Shown in pieces: positions 34,809 to 44,590 of a stretch of DNA of 64,000 bases. Position 1 is the first letter of the stretch; each line of letters opens with the position of its first letter. Position numbers and translations under genes: made by a program. The stretch lies in the NCBI RefSeq assembly GCF_000284015.1, contig NC_016943.1, positions 4,195,541 to 4,259,540 of the forward strand. The letters run 5' to 3'. Origin of the DNA: Blastococcus saxobsidens DD2. Its GTDB lineage: Bacteria; Actinomycetota; Actinomycetes; Mycobacteriales; Geodermatophilaceae. The notes under the pieces were generated by a model. The model saw only the letters and a program-made list of their open reading frames with translations, searched no databases and was not told the origin of the DNA.

Positions 34809-34886
34809 GTCTCACTCCTCAGGCAACTACCAATGACATTCATCCACGGACGACGGAACCGACCAGCAGGCCATCGACGCCCCGGC

Positions 34887-36350
34887 TCACTGCGCTAGCT
34901 CGGCCACCGCCCGCTCGTAGCGTTGCATGGCGCCCAGTGCCACAGCAGCCTCAGGCATCTCCCGGAAGACGGGCACGCCCAGGACACGCAACCGCTCCGC
35001 CATGGCCCGCCGGAACTCCTCGATGCTGGGGTCCTCGTCGCTGCGCAGCACGACCACGAGATGGTTCTTGCCGCGCATGTTCTCCTGCGCCTCGGCCAGG
35101 CCGTGCTCGATGTTCCCGAGGATCGCATCCGGCCGGTTCGTCATGTGGGCGATGACCGCCACGTTGATGTGCACGACGACGGCGTCGGTGGTGTGCTTGT
35201 CGGTGACCGCAGCGAGGATGTCCCGTGCGACCTCGCCGTCCCGTTCACTGAGGGTCCCAGCCGGCGTGTCGATGGGATTGACGACCGACGTACCCGGCGG
35301 GAGGGATAGCGCCTCCAGCGCCTCGATGGCCTCTGCGCTCAACGGGGACACGTCGAAGTGCTGCCGGCTGAACGCATCGGTCGCGAGCACACTCGTCCCG
35401 CCGCCATTGCCGAAGAGGACGACGTTCTCGGTCACCCTCCCGGCATTCGGCGTGAGACGGTCCAGGATGAGCAGCGCGTTGAGGAACTCGTCGAGCGTGT
35501 CGGTCTGCACGAGGCCCGTCTGCTGCACCAGCGCGGTCCAGATTCGGTCATCACTCACCAGCGCGCCGGTGTGCGACGCCGCTGCGCGGCCACCCTGGCT
35601 ACTGCGACCGCCCTTCAGCAGGACGCACGGCTTCCGGCCGGTAGCCTGCCTGAGCAGCTCGAAGAGGCGTCGACCGTTCCGGACGTCCTCGACGTAGAGC
35701 CCGATCGTCCGCGTCTCGGGATCGTGCAGGTAGAACTCCAGCAGCTCTGCGGGATCCACATCCGCGGAGTTCCCAACAGTCACCAGACCGCTGAACCGGA
35801 GTCCCCGGCTCTTACCCCGTCGGAGGATGTCGACTCCCAGGCCGCCGCTCTGCGATACCACCCCGATCGAGCCCGGCTCCGCCGATGCACCCTCCACGAA
35901 GCTCAGCCGGCCGCGCGGTGAGTACGTCCCCAGGCAGTTGGGTCCGATGATCCGCACTCCTGCTTGCCGGGCGGCCTCCACCAGGCGTCGTTGCAGCTCC
36001 ACCCCTTCGGCGACCTCGCCGAAACCGCTCGACATCACCTGCCCGAACCGGAGTTTGCCGTTGGCGCCGGCGAGCAGATCGAACAGGGCCTGACCCGGGA
36101 CGGCGATGTACGCGTAGTCCGCCCGTTCCGGGAGGTCGGCGAACGACGGGTAGACCGGCAGACCGTCAATCTCCCGCTCGCGCGGGTGGATGGCGTACAT
36201 GTTGCCGCTGAAGCCGAACTCCCGCAGGTGTCGGGCGAAGGTGTTGGCCGGGGTCACCTTGGTGCCCGACATACCCACGACCGCGACCGCCCGGGGAGTG
36301 AAGAGCGGCGCAAAGTTGGCGAGGACGTCTTGTTCATCCGAACGATTCAT
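34887..36350 (-). CDS. ADP-forming acyl-CoA synthetase, CoA-binding alpha subunit
   Basis: 487 residues resembling the CoA-binding and succinyl-CoA-synthetase-like part of acetate-CoA ligase (ADP-forming). FTPRAVAVVGMSGTKVTPAN is the CoA-binding Rossmann start, GPNCLGTYSPRG follows, and AAASHTGALVSDDRIW carries the phosphorylated histidine. It makes an acyl-CoA from acid, CoA and ATP, releasing ADP and phosphate. The ATG overlaps the beta gene stop. Operon C encodes the same two parts as one chain in the same beta-alpha order. Confidence 0.92.
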   Translation of the reverse strand: MNRSDEQDVLANFAPLFTPRAVAVVGMSGTKVTPANTFARHLREFGFSGNMYAIHPREREIDGLPVYPSFADLPERADYAYIAVPGQALFDLLAGANGKLRFGQVMSSGFGEVAEGVELQRRLVEAARQAGVRIIGPNCLGTYSPRGRLSFVEGASAEPGSIGVVSQSGGLGVDILRRGKSRGLRFSGLVTVGNSADVDPAELLEFYLHDPETRTIGLYVEDVRNGRRLFELLRQATGRKPCVLLKGGRSSQGGRAAASHTGALVSDDRIWTALVQQTGLVQTDTLDEFLNALLILDRLTPNAGRVTENVVLFGNGGGTSVLATDAFSRQHFDVSPLSAEAIEALEALSLPPGTSVVNPIDTPAGTLSERDGEVARDILAAVTDKHTTDAVVVHINVAVIAHMTNRPDAILGNIEHGLAEAQENMRGKNHLVVVLRSDEDPSIEEFRRAMAERLRVLGVPVFREMPEAAVALGAMQRYERAVAELAQ

Positions 36351-37111
36351 CGAGACGCCCCCGAGGTGTCCTCCGTCGCGGTCCCCGAGGGCCGCCCCAG
36401 AATCCGCACATCGGCCGCCACGGCCGACGTGGAGCCGACCATCAACGGATTGACGTCGACCTCCGAGATCACGTCGGCCAACTCGCAGAGCAATCCCTCT
36501 GCTCCGCCCAGCGCCAGTGCCGCCGCGACGACCTTCGACAGGTCCACCGGCGGGAGGCCACGGTAGCCGTCGAGCAGCCGCCTCGCTCTCAATCCGTCGA
36601 GCATCCCAAGAATGTCCGTACTGGTCACCGGACAGATGCGGAAGGCGACGTCGTCGAGCACCTCCAGGAAGATGCCTCCTACGCCGAGCATGAGCACAGG
36701 CCCGAAGCTGTCGTCGATCTTCCCGCCGATGACCAGCTCTGTAGAGGCCTCGGCCATCTCCTCGACGAGGAAGCCGTCCAGACGCACCGAGGCCAACTGC
36801 GGCTCGGCCAGCATGGCGTCGCGGGTCTCGGCCAGTGTCTCGATGTCGGGAATGCCCAGCCGGACCGCTCGGAACTCCGTCTTGTGAACGACGTCCGGCG
36901 ACATCAGCTTCAGCACGAGCGGCGGAGCAAGTTCCGCCGCAGCAGTCCTGATGTCCTGGTGCGGCGGAACGAACACTCCCCGCGGAATGGGAAGACCGAA
37001 CTCTGCGGCTATCTGCTTCGCGTCGTACTCGTTGGGGCCGATGCGCCCCTCGTCATCAGCTCGTGTGAGGACAGAGAGCGCTGCATCTCTCGCGCTTGTC
37101 GTGCGGATCAC
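36347..37111 (-). CDS. ADP-forming acyl-CoA synthetase, ATP-grasp beta subunit
   Basis: A 254-residue ATP-grasp domain protein. AEFGLPIPRGVFVPPHQDIR, VLKLMSPDVVHKTEFRAVRL and FGPVLMLGVGGIFLEVLDDV, ending with ISEVDVNPLMV, are the ATP-binding and metal-binding positions of the family. It binds ATP and phosphorylates the alpha-subunit histidine. GTG is the start. It follows the carboxyltransferase gene by 124 bp and is coupled to the alpha gene. Confidence 0.92.
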   Translation of the reverse strand: MIRTTSARDAALSVLTRADDEGRIGPNEYDAKQIAAEFGLPIPRGVFVPPHQDIRTAAAELAPPLVLKLMSPDVVHKTEFRAVRLGIPDIETLAETRDAMLAEPQLASVRLDGFLVEEMAEASTELVIGGKIDDSFGPVLMLGVGGIFLEVLDDVAFRICPVTSTDILGMLDGLRARRLLDGYRGLPPVDLSKVVAAALALGGAEGLLCELADVISEVDVNPLMVGSTSAVAADVRILGRPSGTATEDTSGASR

Positions 37112-37235
37112 TCGTGAACTCCAGAGGCTTCGTTGCCGGCGCGCGGGTGCACCGTTGTGGCGGTAAGGGCAGAGGTACCCGGCGTGATCAGGGCGATGCC
37201 GGGAGCACTCGGTCCCGGTGCGGCTCTCAAGTCGC

Positions 37236-38801
37236 TCAGAAGACCGTCGTGGGCCAAGCGCGGAGGTGTCCCTGTCCGACGCCGTTCGTCAGGCGGAGCT
37301 CGTGCACATCCAGGGCGCGCTTCAGGTACTGGCGCGTTTCCGAGGGCTCGATGACCACCTGCACGCCCATACGGGATGCGGCCTCATAGGGGGTACTGTC
37401 CTTGGCCATCTCCTCGCGGAGTTCCTGGAACTTCTGTGGGTCGTCCTCGGGCTTGAGTCCGTGCACGATGGTCACCCCATGGGAGGGATCCATGAAGCCG
37501 ATCTCGGCGGTGGTCCAGGCGCACACCTCGTGGGCATTGCCGGCGAGGCCCATGTTGAGGACTGCCTGGCCGTAGGTTTTGCGCGCGACGATCGCGATCT
37601 TCGGAACGGTGCAGAGACTGAGCGCGTTCATCCAGTTCATGACCCTGCCGGGCATCGCCTTCTTCTCGGCCTCGATTCCGATGAGGAATCCCGGCTGGTC
37701 GGCAAGGAGGACGATCGGGATGTTGAAGGAGTCGCACAGGACCAGGAAGCTGGTCGCCTTCGAGCAGGCGTCGGCGTCGATCGCTCCGCCCTTGAACATC
37801 GGGTTGTTCGCGATCACTCCCACGACTCGGCCGTCGATCCGGGCCAGCGCCGTCATGAGAGAACGGCCGTACATGGCTTTGAACTCCTGCACAGACCCTT
37901 CGTCGACGATGTTCGCCACGACCTTGCGCATGTCGTAGCCCTGGTTCCGCCGGACAGGGACGAGATCGCTGACCGTTGACGCCCGAGCGGCCTCCTGTTC
38001 CTGATCCTCTCGGTGCTCGGCACGCGGAGGTGCCTCCAACGAGTGGCTCGGCAGGTACGACAACACCCGCTGGATCACCTCGACGGCTTCCTCGTCGCTG
38101 TCCACCACCACGTCGACCAGCCCGTTGGTCTTGGCATGCATCTGCCACCCGCCCAGCTGTTCCGGGTCGGTGTTCTCCGAGGTAGCCAGGGCCGACAGCC
38201 TCGGGCTCGAGACCGCCATGATTGCTCCCTTGCGCATCACCACGAAGTCCGCCATCGCCGTGTACCAGGAGGCAGAGCCGTAGGTGTGGCCGAGCACGGC
38301 CGAGACCCAGGGCGTTTCCCGCCGCCGCAGGTACTGAGCCGGATTCCACGCCTGGGCTATCTCCACGCCCATGACGTCGGGCATGCGCGCGCCGGTCGAC
38401 TCACCGAAGAAGACGATGGGCAGGCCCCGGGTGTTCGCCGTCTCCTTGATCTGTTGGATCTTGCGCCCGTTGACCGAACTGCTAGAAGCGCCCATGACGG
38501 TGAAGTCGTTCGAGACCACCGCGATCTCCCGGCCGTCAATCTGTCCGAACCCGGTGACCTTGCCGTCGGCCGGGCTGCGGTGCCGGTGCTCGGGGCGAGC
38601 GGACGTAGCAAACCGCCCGATCTCCTGGAACGTGCCCACGTCCAGCAGAGCGTCGACGCGCTCGCGGGCATTCATAAGCCCCTCGGCACGGCGCTTCTCC
38701 AGTTTGGCGGGCCCGCCCATCGCGAGCGCAGCCTCGGTGCGACGGCGGTGTTCGGCACTCAACTCCTCCATCGGCGTGGTGTTCGTCTGGTCCACGGACA
38801 T
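37236..38801 (-). CDS. Acyl-CoA carboxylase carboxyltransferase subunit (PccB/MmdA-like, operon B)
   Basis: 521 residues with the two crotonase-like halves of biotin-dependent carboxyltransferases. MNARERVDALLDVGTFQEIG, TVMGASSSSVNGRKIQQIKE, FFGESTGARMPDVMG and ADQPGFLIGIEAEKKAMPGR are visible, the last two being oxyanion and acyl-CoA sites. It moves the carboxyl group from biotin to an acyl-CoA. It is a clear paralogue of the operon C enzyme. The acyl specificity cannot be assigned. Confidence 0.94.
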   Translation of the reverse strand: MSVDQTNTTPMEELSAEHRRRTEAALAMGGPAKLEKRRAEGLMNARERVDALLDVGTFQEIGRFATSARPEHRHRSPADGKVTGFGQIDGREIAVVSNDFTVMGASSSSVNGRKIQQIKETANTRGLPIVFFGESTGARMPDVMGVEIAQAWNPAQYLRRRETPWVSAVLGHTYGSASWYTAMADFVVMRKGAIMAVSSPRLSALATSENTDPEQLGGWQMHAKTNGLVDVVVDSDEEAVEVIQRVLSYLPSHSLEAPPRAEHREDQEQEAARASTVSDLVPVRRNQGYDMRKVVANIVDEGSVQEFKAMYGRSLMTALARIDGRVVGVIANNPMFKGGAIDADACSKATSFLVLCDSFNIPIVLLADQPGFLIGIEAEKKAMPGRVMNWMNALSLCTVPKIAIVARKTYGQAVLNMGLAGNAHEVCAWTTAEIGFMDPSHGVTIVHGLKPEDDPQKFQELREEMAKDSTPYEAASRMGVQVVIEPSETRQYLKRALDVHELRLTNGVGQGHLRAWPTTVF

Positions 38802-38928
38802 GTCTCGTTCCTTCCAATACGGGTGTGCTGCTCGACTATGGGTGTTCTGCTCGACGGCCTAGGTCCTTGACAACAGAAGTTCCGGGAGTGACAGCGGCCC
38901 AGTTCTGCAGCCGCTGGTGGCCGACTGA

Positions 38929-40224
38929 TCAACTGAGATCGGCGGGAACCATGAATGTGGCGATGTCTGGGACGAGCAACAGGAGGGCCAGGACTGCGAA
39001 CATGATCCCCACGAACGGCCAGATGCCCCGGAAGCCCACCTCGACCGGCTCGTTCGCGGCCCCGGCGGCGACGAACACGTTGAGCCCCATGGGGGGGGTC
39101 ACCAAACCAATCTCGGCCAGCAGGATCATGACGATGCCGAACCAGATGGGGTCGAAGCCGAGTTCCATGATGACGGGGAAGATCAACGGCAATGAAAGAC
39201 TGAGGATCGCCAACTGATCCATGAAGAAGCCCATGACCAGAACGGCCAGGAGGATCAAAAGCATCACCGTCCAGCGACCCAGTCCGGCTGTTGTCAACGC
39301 CTCCAGCATCCGACTGGGGACCCGGGACATCGATAAGAACTGACCGAATGCGTGGGCGCCGAGGATGATGATGTAGATCATCGTGGTCACATAGACGGTG
39401 TCCTTGATCCCGTGCACCATCTCCGGCCAGGTGATCCTCCTCAGGAGCACCAGCATCAGCAGGGATATGGCAGCACCGAGTGCGCTGGCCTCGATGGCAC
39501 TCACCACGCCGAAGTAGATGCCTCCCACGATGGCGACGATCAGCACGACGAAGGGCCAGAGAAGGCGGGAGCTGTACAGCTTCTGCTTGAGAGAGAATGC
39601 CGTACCACGGGGTATGGTCCCACGTCGCTGACCTGGAATGGCCCAAGCAAGGACGCCGGCAGAGAGAGCCAACGCCATGATCAGGCCGGGGACGATGCCG
39701 GCGATGAGCATGGCCCCGATCGACTGCTCCGTCAGGATCGCGTAGAAGATCAGTCCCGTGCTCGGGGGGATCATGATCGCGAGGGTGCCTGCCACGGCTA
39801 CCGCTCCGACTGATAGGGCCGGGGAATATCCCTGGCGCTTCAGTTCCGGGATGGCGACCTGCCCCATGGTGGAGGCCGCCGCGGCGCTGGAGCCGCAGAT
39901 GGCCCCGAGCCCTGCGCTCGCGTAGATGGTCGCAATCACAGATCCGCCGGGGAGCCTCCCCGTCCATTGACGGAGCGATTCGAAGATGTCGCGCCCGAGG
40001 CCGCCCTTCGTGATGAAGTTGGCCATGAGCACGAACATGGGGATCGTTACCAGGGAATAGCTGGTGGTCGACCGATAGGGAAGTGTCTGGAGTACGCCCA
40101 GCATGGTGTCGGGCGAGGCTACGAGCGAGATGCCGAGAGCACCGGTTACGAGAAGGGCGAAGCCGATGGGCATTCCGGCCAGCAGCAGCACCAGCAGCAT
40201 CACCAAGGGCAACGCGATGTCCAT
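38929..40224 (-). CDS. dctM: TRAP transporter large permease, DctM family (operon B)
   Basis: 431 residues with about 12 helices. VTIPMFVLMANFITKGGLGR, GSSAAAASTMGQVAIPELKR, PPSTGLIFYAILTEQSIGAM and LVTPPMGLNVFVAAG match the operon A DctM positions. It imports the ligand of the adjacent DctP with an ion gradient. It lies 51 bp after dctQ and is followed by the carboxyltransferase gene, so uptake and CoA activation are co-expressed. Confidence 0.95.
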   Translation of the reverse strand: MDIALPLVMLLVLLLAGMPIGFALLVTGALGISLVASPDTMLGVLQTLPYRSTTSYSLVTIPMFVLMANFITKGGLGRDIFESLRQWTGRLPGGSVIATIYASAGLGAICGSSAAAASTMGQVAIPELKRQGYSPALSVGAVAVAGTLAIMIPPSTGLIFYAILTEQSIGAMLIAGIVPGLIMALALSAGVLAWAIPGQRRGTIPRGTAFSLKQKLYSSRLLWPFVVLIVAIVGGIYFGVVSAIEASALGAAISLLMLVLLRRITWPEMVHGIKDTVYVTTMIYIIILGAHAFGQFLSMSRVPSRMLEALTTAGLGRWTVMLLILLAVLVMGFFMDQLAILSLSLPLIFPVIMELGFDPIWFGIVMILLAEIGLVTPPMGLNVFVAAGAANEPVEVGFRGIWPFVGIMFAVLALLLLVPDIATFMVPADLS

Positions 40225-40275
40225 CAGGACTCCACCCGTCTAGCTCGTCGCATCATAAGCGTCTCGCTCTTCTCG

Positions 40276-40854
40276 TTATTCGTGGATGCCGGTGGATGGA
40301 ACTTCTGGCGATTCCTCGTGCGCTGGCGACAGCGCGATGTTCGATCGGTCCCCCGTCCACCATTGGGCACAGATCAAAAGGCTCCTGAGTACCAGGAGAG
40401 CGCATCCGAGCGGCACCACGGCGTAGGTCAAGGCGAGCGGTACGCCGAGTAAAGCGTGCGACTGACCGGTCGCGACGGCTGCCTGCGTTCGCAGCATGCC
40501 CTGGTAGGCGACGGCTACGAAGACTCCCGCGATCATCACCGCCGCGATGGTCTGGGACAGGAGTCGTACGCCTGGGCCCATCCGGGTCAGCAGGAAGGTC
40601 ACGCCGATGTGCCGTCGGCTGCGCAATGCAGCCGACAGAGCGAAAAAGGTGATCGCCGGCGCAAGGTAATCGCCGACCCAGGCCTGGGAGCCCGTGACGG
40701 GGCTGGAGAAGAGGTACCGCGCTACAGCGCTGTACGTGACCAGCACCATGACTGCTACCAGAGCTAGCGATGCCACCCACATCAACCCGTCTTCCAACAG
40801 TGAGAGGCCTCTGTCAACGGGCTTGAGGGCCGCCCGCACGCGATCACCAAACAT
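40276..40854 (-). CDS. dctQ: TRAP transporter small permease, DctQ family (operon B)
   Basis: 192 residues with four hydrophobic helices. VASLALVAVMVLVTYSAVAR, VGDYLAPAITFFALSAALRS and RRHIGVTFLL fit DctQ. The open frame extends 165 bp upstream into dctP, but the ATG used is preceded by GAGG at suitable spacing and begins MFGDRVRAALKPVDRGLSLL, giving normal length. It sits between dctP and dctM. Confidence 0.9.
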   Translation of the reverse strand: MFGDRVRAALKPVDRGLSLLEDGLMWVASLALVAVMVLVTYSAVARYLFSSPVTGSQAWVGDYLAPAITFFALSAALRSRRHIGVTFLLTRMGPGVRLLSQTIAAVMIAGVFVAVAYQGMLRTQAAVATGQSHALLGVPLALTYAVVPLGCALLVLRSLLICAQWWTGDRSNIALSPAHEESPEVPSTGIHE

Positions 40855-40960
40855 CCCAACCTCTTCCCCGTGCTCGACGGATACACGTCTGCTCTGCCCT
40901 GGTGGTGGCCCGCCATCATCGGTTCTCCCGGTCCGGCGAGCCACCACCCGCGGTCGGATC

Positions 40961-42052
40961 TCAGGACCGGTCGGCGATGGCCGCCCCAGCCTCTTCCAGC
41001 GCCGCATCCCCCGGGGCATCGGAGGGCAGCGTGTCCAGCCAGGTGTCGGCCACCCCGCTCAGCGCCTGGTCGAGCTGCTCCAGGTCGGCAGCGCCGAGTT
41101 CGACGGCCGTGAGCCCCTCCGCCTCCAACTGTGCGATGGTCTCCTCCTCCACAGCAGGAAGGCTGGTGGCGAACTCCTCCGTAGCTTCTTCCCCAGCGGT
41201 GAGGAGCGCTTCCTGCTGGCACTCGGAGAGTTCATCCCACACCGGCTGCGACACGACGAGAGCACCGTTGAAGCTGGCCACGTTCGCATTTGTGGTGAAG
41301 TGACTCGTCACCTCGAAAGTGCGGTTGGAGATGAGGGACGGCAGGTTGAAGATGCCGCCGTCGATGATGCCCCGCTGGAGACCTTCGTACTGCTCCGCAG
41401 CGGTCATCTGGACCGGGGTCGCGCCGAGGGCGCTGACCGTCGCGTTCTGCGGTCCACCAGCCGATCTGATGTTCAAGCCTCGCAGCGCCTCGACGCCGTC
41501 GATCGGCTTGCTGGTGACGAACTGATAGAGCGGCAGGGCATACGCCGCGAACGGCACCATGTTGTTGCGCTCGAAGTCGTACTTGTAGATCTCCGACTCG
41601 GCGTCCCGTGCGAGGTCGTAGTAGGCGAGTCCCAGGGTCGATGCGTCGGAGGCCATCCGGGGAAGGTTGAAGACGTTACCCAGCGGCATCTGATCACCGT
41701 TGTACGGCGGCGCAACGTGGCCCACCTCGAAGACACCGCTGTTCAGGTTGTCCACCTCATCGGCTGGTTCGCCCAACTGGCCGTCGGGGAACACGTCGAT
41801 CGAAACCGGGCACCCCGCCTCCTCCGAGACCGAGGCAACCTGCTCGACGAGCGGCTGGGTGAAGCCCTCCGAGATGTAGTGATTCTCCGCGAGGATGTCG
41901 CCCAGCTTCAGCGTGACGGCCTCCTCCGCTCCGTCCGCACCCGTGCTTCCGCCGTCACCGCCGCCACCGCCGCATGCTGTGACGAGCGCCAAGCCTGAAA
42001 CGGCGACGAGCGAAGCGACAGAACGGGTTCGGTACTTCCTGGACTTGACCAT
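40961..42052 (-). CDS. dctP: TRAP transporter solute-binding lipoprotein, DctP family (operon B)
   Basis: 363 residues. The lipoprotein signal ends VSGLALVTACGGGGG. ALRGLNIRSAGGPQNATVSA includes the substrate-contacting arginine region, AEQYEGLQRGIIDGGIFNLP follows, and ELSECQQEALL lies near the C-terminus. It is the first gene of operon B and is divergent from a LysR gene across 291 bp. It is only distantly similar to the operon A DctP, so a different ligand is likely. Confidence 0.94.
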   Translation of the reverse strand: MVKSRKYRTRSVASLVAVSGLALVTACGGGGGDGGSTGADGAEEAVTLKLGDILAENHYISEGFTQPLVEQVASVSEEAGCPVSIDVFPDGQLGEPADEVDNLNSGVFEVGHVAPPYNGDQMPLGNVFNLPRMASDASTLGLAYYDLARDAESEIYKYDFERNNMVPFAAYALPLYQFVTSKPIDGVEALRGLNIRSAGGPQNATVSALGATPVQMTAAEQYEGLQRGIIDGGIFNLPSLISNRTFEVTSHFTTNANVASFNGALVVSQPVWDELSECQQEALLTAGEEATEEFATSLPAVEEETIAQLEAEGLTAVELGAADLEQLDQALSGVADTWLDTLPSDAPGDAALEEAGAAIADRS

Positions 42053-42343
42053 GAGGACGGTCCTTTCGTTAGCAGGGCTAGGGGATGCGGGGAGGATGAG
42101 GCTCGCGGCTTCGCTCGGGCGGGCGCGACGTGCGCCGGTTCGATGCGCGCGTCAACCTAGGGGCTCTCAAGGGGCATGTAGAAAGCGTGGGGCCAAGGAA
42201 CGGTGCGGTGGCCTTTCCGCGACTGCCCGCGAGAAGCGTGCCATCACGCGCCTCCTTCACAGCGTTGGTGTCTACCGTTCGCAGCCTGACACAGGGAGAT
42301 GTGCACCACATCGGCCGTCCGAGGAACCCTCTAAGCTGCACTT
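42053..42343. promoter_or_regulatory. Divergent control region between operon B and its LysR gene
   Basis: 291 bp separating divergent dctP and lysR starts, the usual place for LysR-controlled promoters. No confident -35/-10 pairs could be placed. A perfect palindrome at 42298-42312 is listed separately. Confidence 0.6.
42298..42312. promoter_or_regulatory. 15-bp palindrome, candidate LysR-binding site
   Basis: GATGTGCACCACATC has 6-bp perfect arms around CAC, 31 bp before the LysR ATG. LysR regulators bind interrupted dyads of the T-N11-A kind near their own promoter. The position would suit autoregulation. Confidence 0.4.
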
Positions 42344-43303
42344 ATGGCAGATGATCTTTCGTTGCGATCCCTCGACCTGCTTGTGGCAGTCGCGGAAACG
42401 GGCAGCCTGGGCCTGGCCGCCCGGCGCCTGGAGATCAGCCAACCCGCAGCGAGCCAGCGCATGCGTGCCCTCGAGGAGGATCTCGGCGTCACCCTTCTCC
42501 GGCGCTCAGCCCTCGGATCTGAACTGACGTCCGAAGGAGAACTCGTCGTCGAGTGGGCACGGGCGGTCCTGGCGGCGCGGAACAGGCTTCGGGAACGAGT
42601 GAGCTATCTGCATGAGCGCAGGGGAGCACGTCTTCCGGTCGCCGCCAGCCTCACGATCGCAGAATTCTTGCTGCCCCGGTGGCTGGTTTCCTTGCGTGGG
42701 CTGTTTCCTCACGTGGTGGTGGCCCTGCGAATGGGCAACTCGGCGATCACGATCGAGGCTCTGCAGCGACGCGAAGTCCAGGTCGCCTTCGTCGAGAACG
42801 TGACCCCGCTTCCGGCTGACATCAACAGCCTCGTGGTGGGGGAGGATTGTCTGACACTCGTCACTGCTCCCGATCACGAGTGGGCTATCCGTGGCGGTCC
42901 CGTCACCGCGGAGGAACTCGCGACCACTCCGCTGGTCACACGCGAGCAAGGGTCCGGGACCCGTGAGGCGCTGGAGCGGGTGCTGGAAGAACTGGGCGGC
43001 ATCGCCCCCCCCGTCCTGGAAGTCGCATCGACCCTCGCCGTGAAGTCAGCCGTCGCCGAAGGCCTCGCCCCCACTGTCCTCTCCCACCTCGCCGCTCAGG
43101 CGGAGTTGGCGACCGGCAGGTTGGTGGAGGTCCCGGTCACCGGGGTAGACCTGCACCGCCCACTCAGGGCGCTGTGGCACCGGCGGCACCCGCCGGTTGG
43201 AGCGGCTGAAGCGCTTCTCGATCTGTCGCGCGGCCCGCAGCCGGAAAAGAGTTCGGCCGTACCAGTCATCCCAATGTCTCGACCCCACGGCGGACGCGGC
43301 TAG
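42344..43303 (+). CDS. LysR-family transcriptional regulator (operon B)
   Basis: 319 residues. The N-terminal HTH reads LRSLDLLVAVAETGSLGLAA then SQPAASQRMRALEEDLGVTL, followed by a periplasmic-binding-like effector domain. It is divergent from dctP of operon B and so probably activates that operon when the substrate or a CoA intermediate binds. It stops before a short gap and the NUDIX gene. The effector is unknown. Confidence 0.93.
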   Translation: MADDLSLRSLDLLVAVAETGSLGLAARRLEISQPAASQRMRALEEDLGVTLLRRSALGSELTSEGELVVEWARAVLAARNRLRERVSYLHERRGARLPVAASLTIAEFLLPRWLVSLRGLFPHVVVALRMGNSAITIEALQRREVQVAFVENVTPLPADINSLVVGEDCLTLVTAPDHEWAIRGGPVTAEELATTPLVTREQGSGTREALERVLEELGGIAPPVLEVASTLAVKSAVAEGLAPTVLSHLAAQAELATGRLVEVPVTGVDLHRPLRALWHRRHPPVGAAEALLDLSRGPQPEKSSAVPVIPMSRPHGGRG

Positions 43304-43614
43304 CTTCCGCGCTTGAGGTCAAGACCGTCTGAAGGGCACGCGCCAGCGGCCCGCGCACAGAAGGCGTCCGGCCCCGGCGGTAGCACGTGGTCGCTCCGGT
43401 GGTGCGGCCTGGGCCGGCCGACTGGTCAGGCGCCGTGGTGCGGCATGGACATCCCAGCAGTCACCGCTCGCTCCATGGACCCTCCGGGCTAAGTTCTGTG
43501 CCGTGGGGTGCAACTCGCTGACGGAGAGCGAGCGGCCGGCTGCATAATTCCGCTGGTGTCGCCCGAATCACGGGCTTTTCGGTCCGCCCCGGGACGCAAA
43601 CGGAGACGACCCAG
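43304..43614. other. Intergenic, no gene supported
   Basis: 311 bp between the LysR and NUDIX genes. It contains the NUDIX upstream region; no clear promoter, terminator or coding frame was seen. Confidence 0.5.
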
Positions 43615-44229
43615 ATGAAGGATGCGATACAGGAATCCTGTCGGGCATCCATGGCCGCACGCCTTGAGGAGTTCCCGAGGCGAGAGATCCGCCGTCCAGA
43701 CCTGAAGCACTCAGCGGTCGCCGTGTGCGTCACCCGCGGGACGGGTATCGCCAGCCTCCTCCTCACACGCCGGGCCCCGAGGATGCGTGCCTATGCCGGG
43801 CAGTGGGCGCTGCCGGGCGGTCGCCGTGACGCCGGTGAAACGACGGTCGACGCCGCGCTCCGAGAACTGCGGGAGGAGATAGGAATCACGCTGCAGCCCA
43901 CCGACGTCCTCGGCCTTCTGGACGATTATGCCACCCGATCCGGCTACATCATCACACCGGTCGTCTTCTGGGCCCGGGACATCGGCGAGCCGGTGCCCTC
44001 GGAGGGCGAGGTGGCCAGCGTCCACGAGATCCCCCTCGGTGACCTCGACGTCCAGCCGCGATTCATCACGATCCCCGAATCCGAGTTCCCCGTCATCCAA
44101 GTGCCCGTGCTGGGGCGCTACATTCACGCCCCGACCGCGGCGATTATCTACCAGTTCTGCCAGGTCGCCCGACGCGGTCGCATCACGCGAGTTGCACATT
44201 TTGAGCAGCCCGTGTCCTCCTGGTCTTAG
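43615..44229 (+). CDS. NUDIX hydrolase (CoA pyrophosphatase-like)
   Basis: 204 residues. The NUDIX box is complete (GGRRDAGETTVDAALRELRE then EIGI), preceded by LLLTRRAPRMRAYAGQWALP, which matches the NudL/CoA-diphosphatase layout with its upstream R-x-x-x-G-Q-x-x-x-P-G-G. Such enzymes cleave CoA or other dinucleoside diphosphates with Mg2+. GGAG precedes the ATG. Beside acyl-CoA pathways, CoA turnover is a sensible role, but the substrate is not proven. Confidence 0.87.
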   Translation: MKDAIQESCRASMAARLEEFPRREIRRPDLKHSAVAVCVTRGTGIASLLLTRRAPRMRAYAGQWALPGGRRDAGETTVDAALRELREEIGITLQPTDVLGLLDDYATRSGYIITPVVFWARDIGEPVPSEGEVASVHEIPLGDLDVQPRFITIPESEFPVIQVPVLGRYIHAPTAAIIYQFCQVARRGRITRVAHFEQPVSSWS

Positions 44230-44244
44230 AGAGTGTTTGAGTGT

Positions 44245-44590
44245 GCAGCCTGAAGTGGCCCCACCTGGAGCCGTAGTGATGGGGCGCCCCGCAGCGGGTG
44301 GCCCCGGTGCTGGGGCCGCACGTGGCCACGTGCGCGGCTGGCTGCAGGCCGACCGGGAGGCGCCGCGAAAGCAGCGGCGCACCGCCCGGCGGGTCTGACT
44401 GCGGCTGCTCGAGGAGCAGGAGGTTGCGATCGACCGACTGGTGCACCAGGCCGAGGTCATCGCCCTCAGCGGCGACAGCTACCAGCTCAGAAACCGAGAC
44501 CTCGGCCGGATTTCCCCGGCCACCACCGGACACATGAACACGAGGGGGTCATCTTTCATCTGCCGCCAAGCGTCCGCCGTTGACAGCGCG
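44245..44590 (+). pseudogene. IS21-family remnant (istA and istB fragments fused by deletion)
   Basis: One frame joins an IstA-like stretch (RGWLQADREAPRKQRRTARR) across a stop to an IstB-like C-terminus (IDRLVHQAEVIALSGDSYQL then RNRDLG). It is followed by the GGGGGTCATC...GCCGTTGACA type of sequence seen at IS21-family ends. Almost all of both genes is missing, so this is a deletion derivative. It replaces the 3' part of the neighbouring ISL3 gene. Confidence 0.65.
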
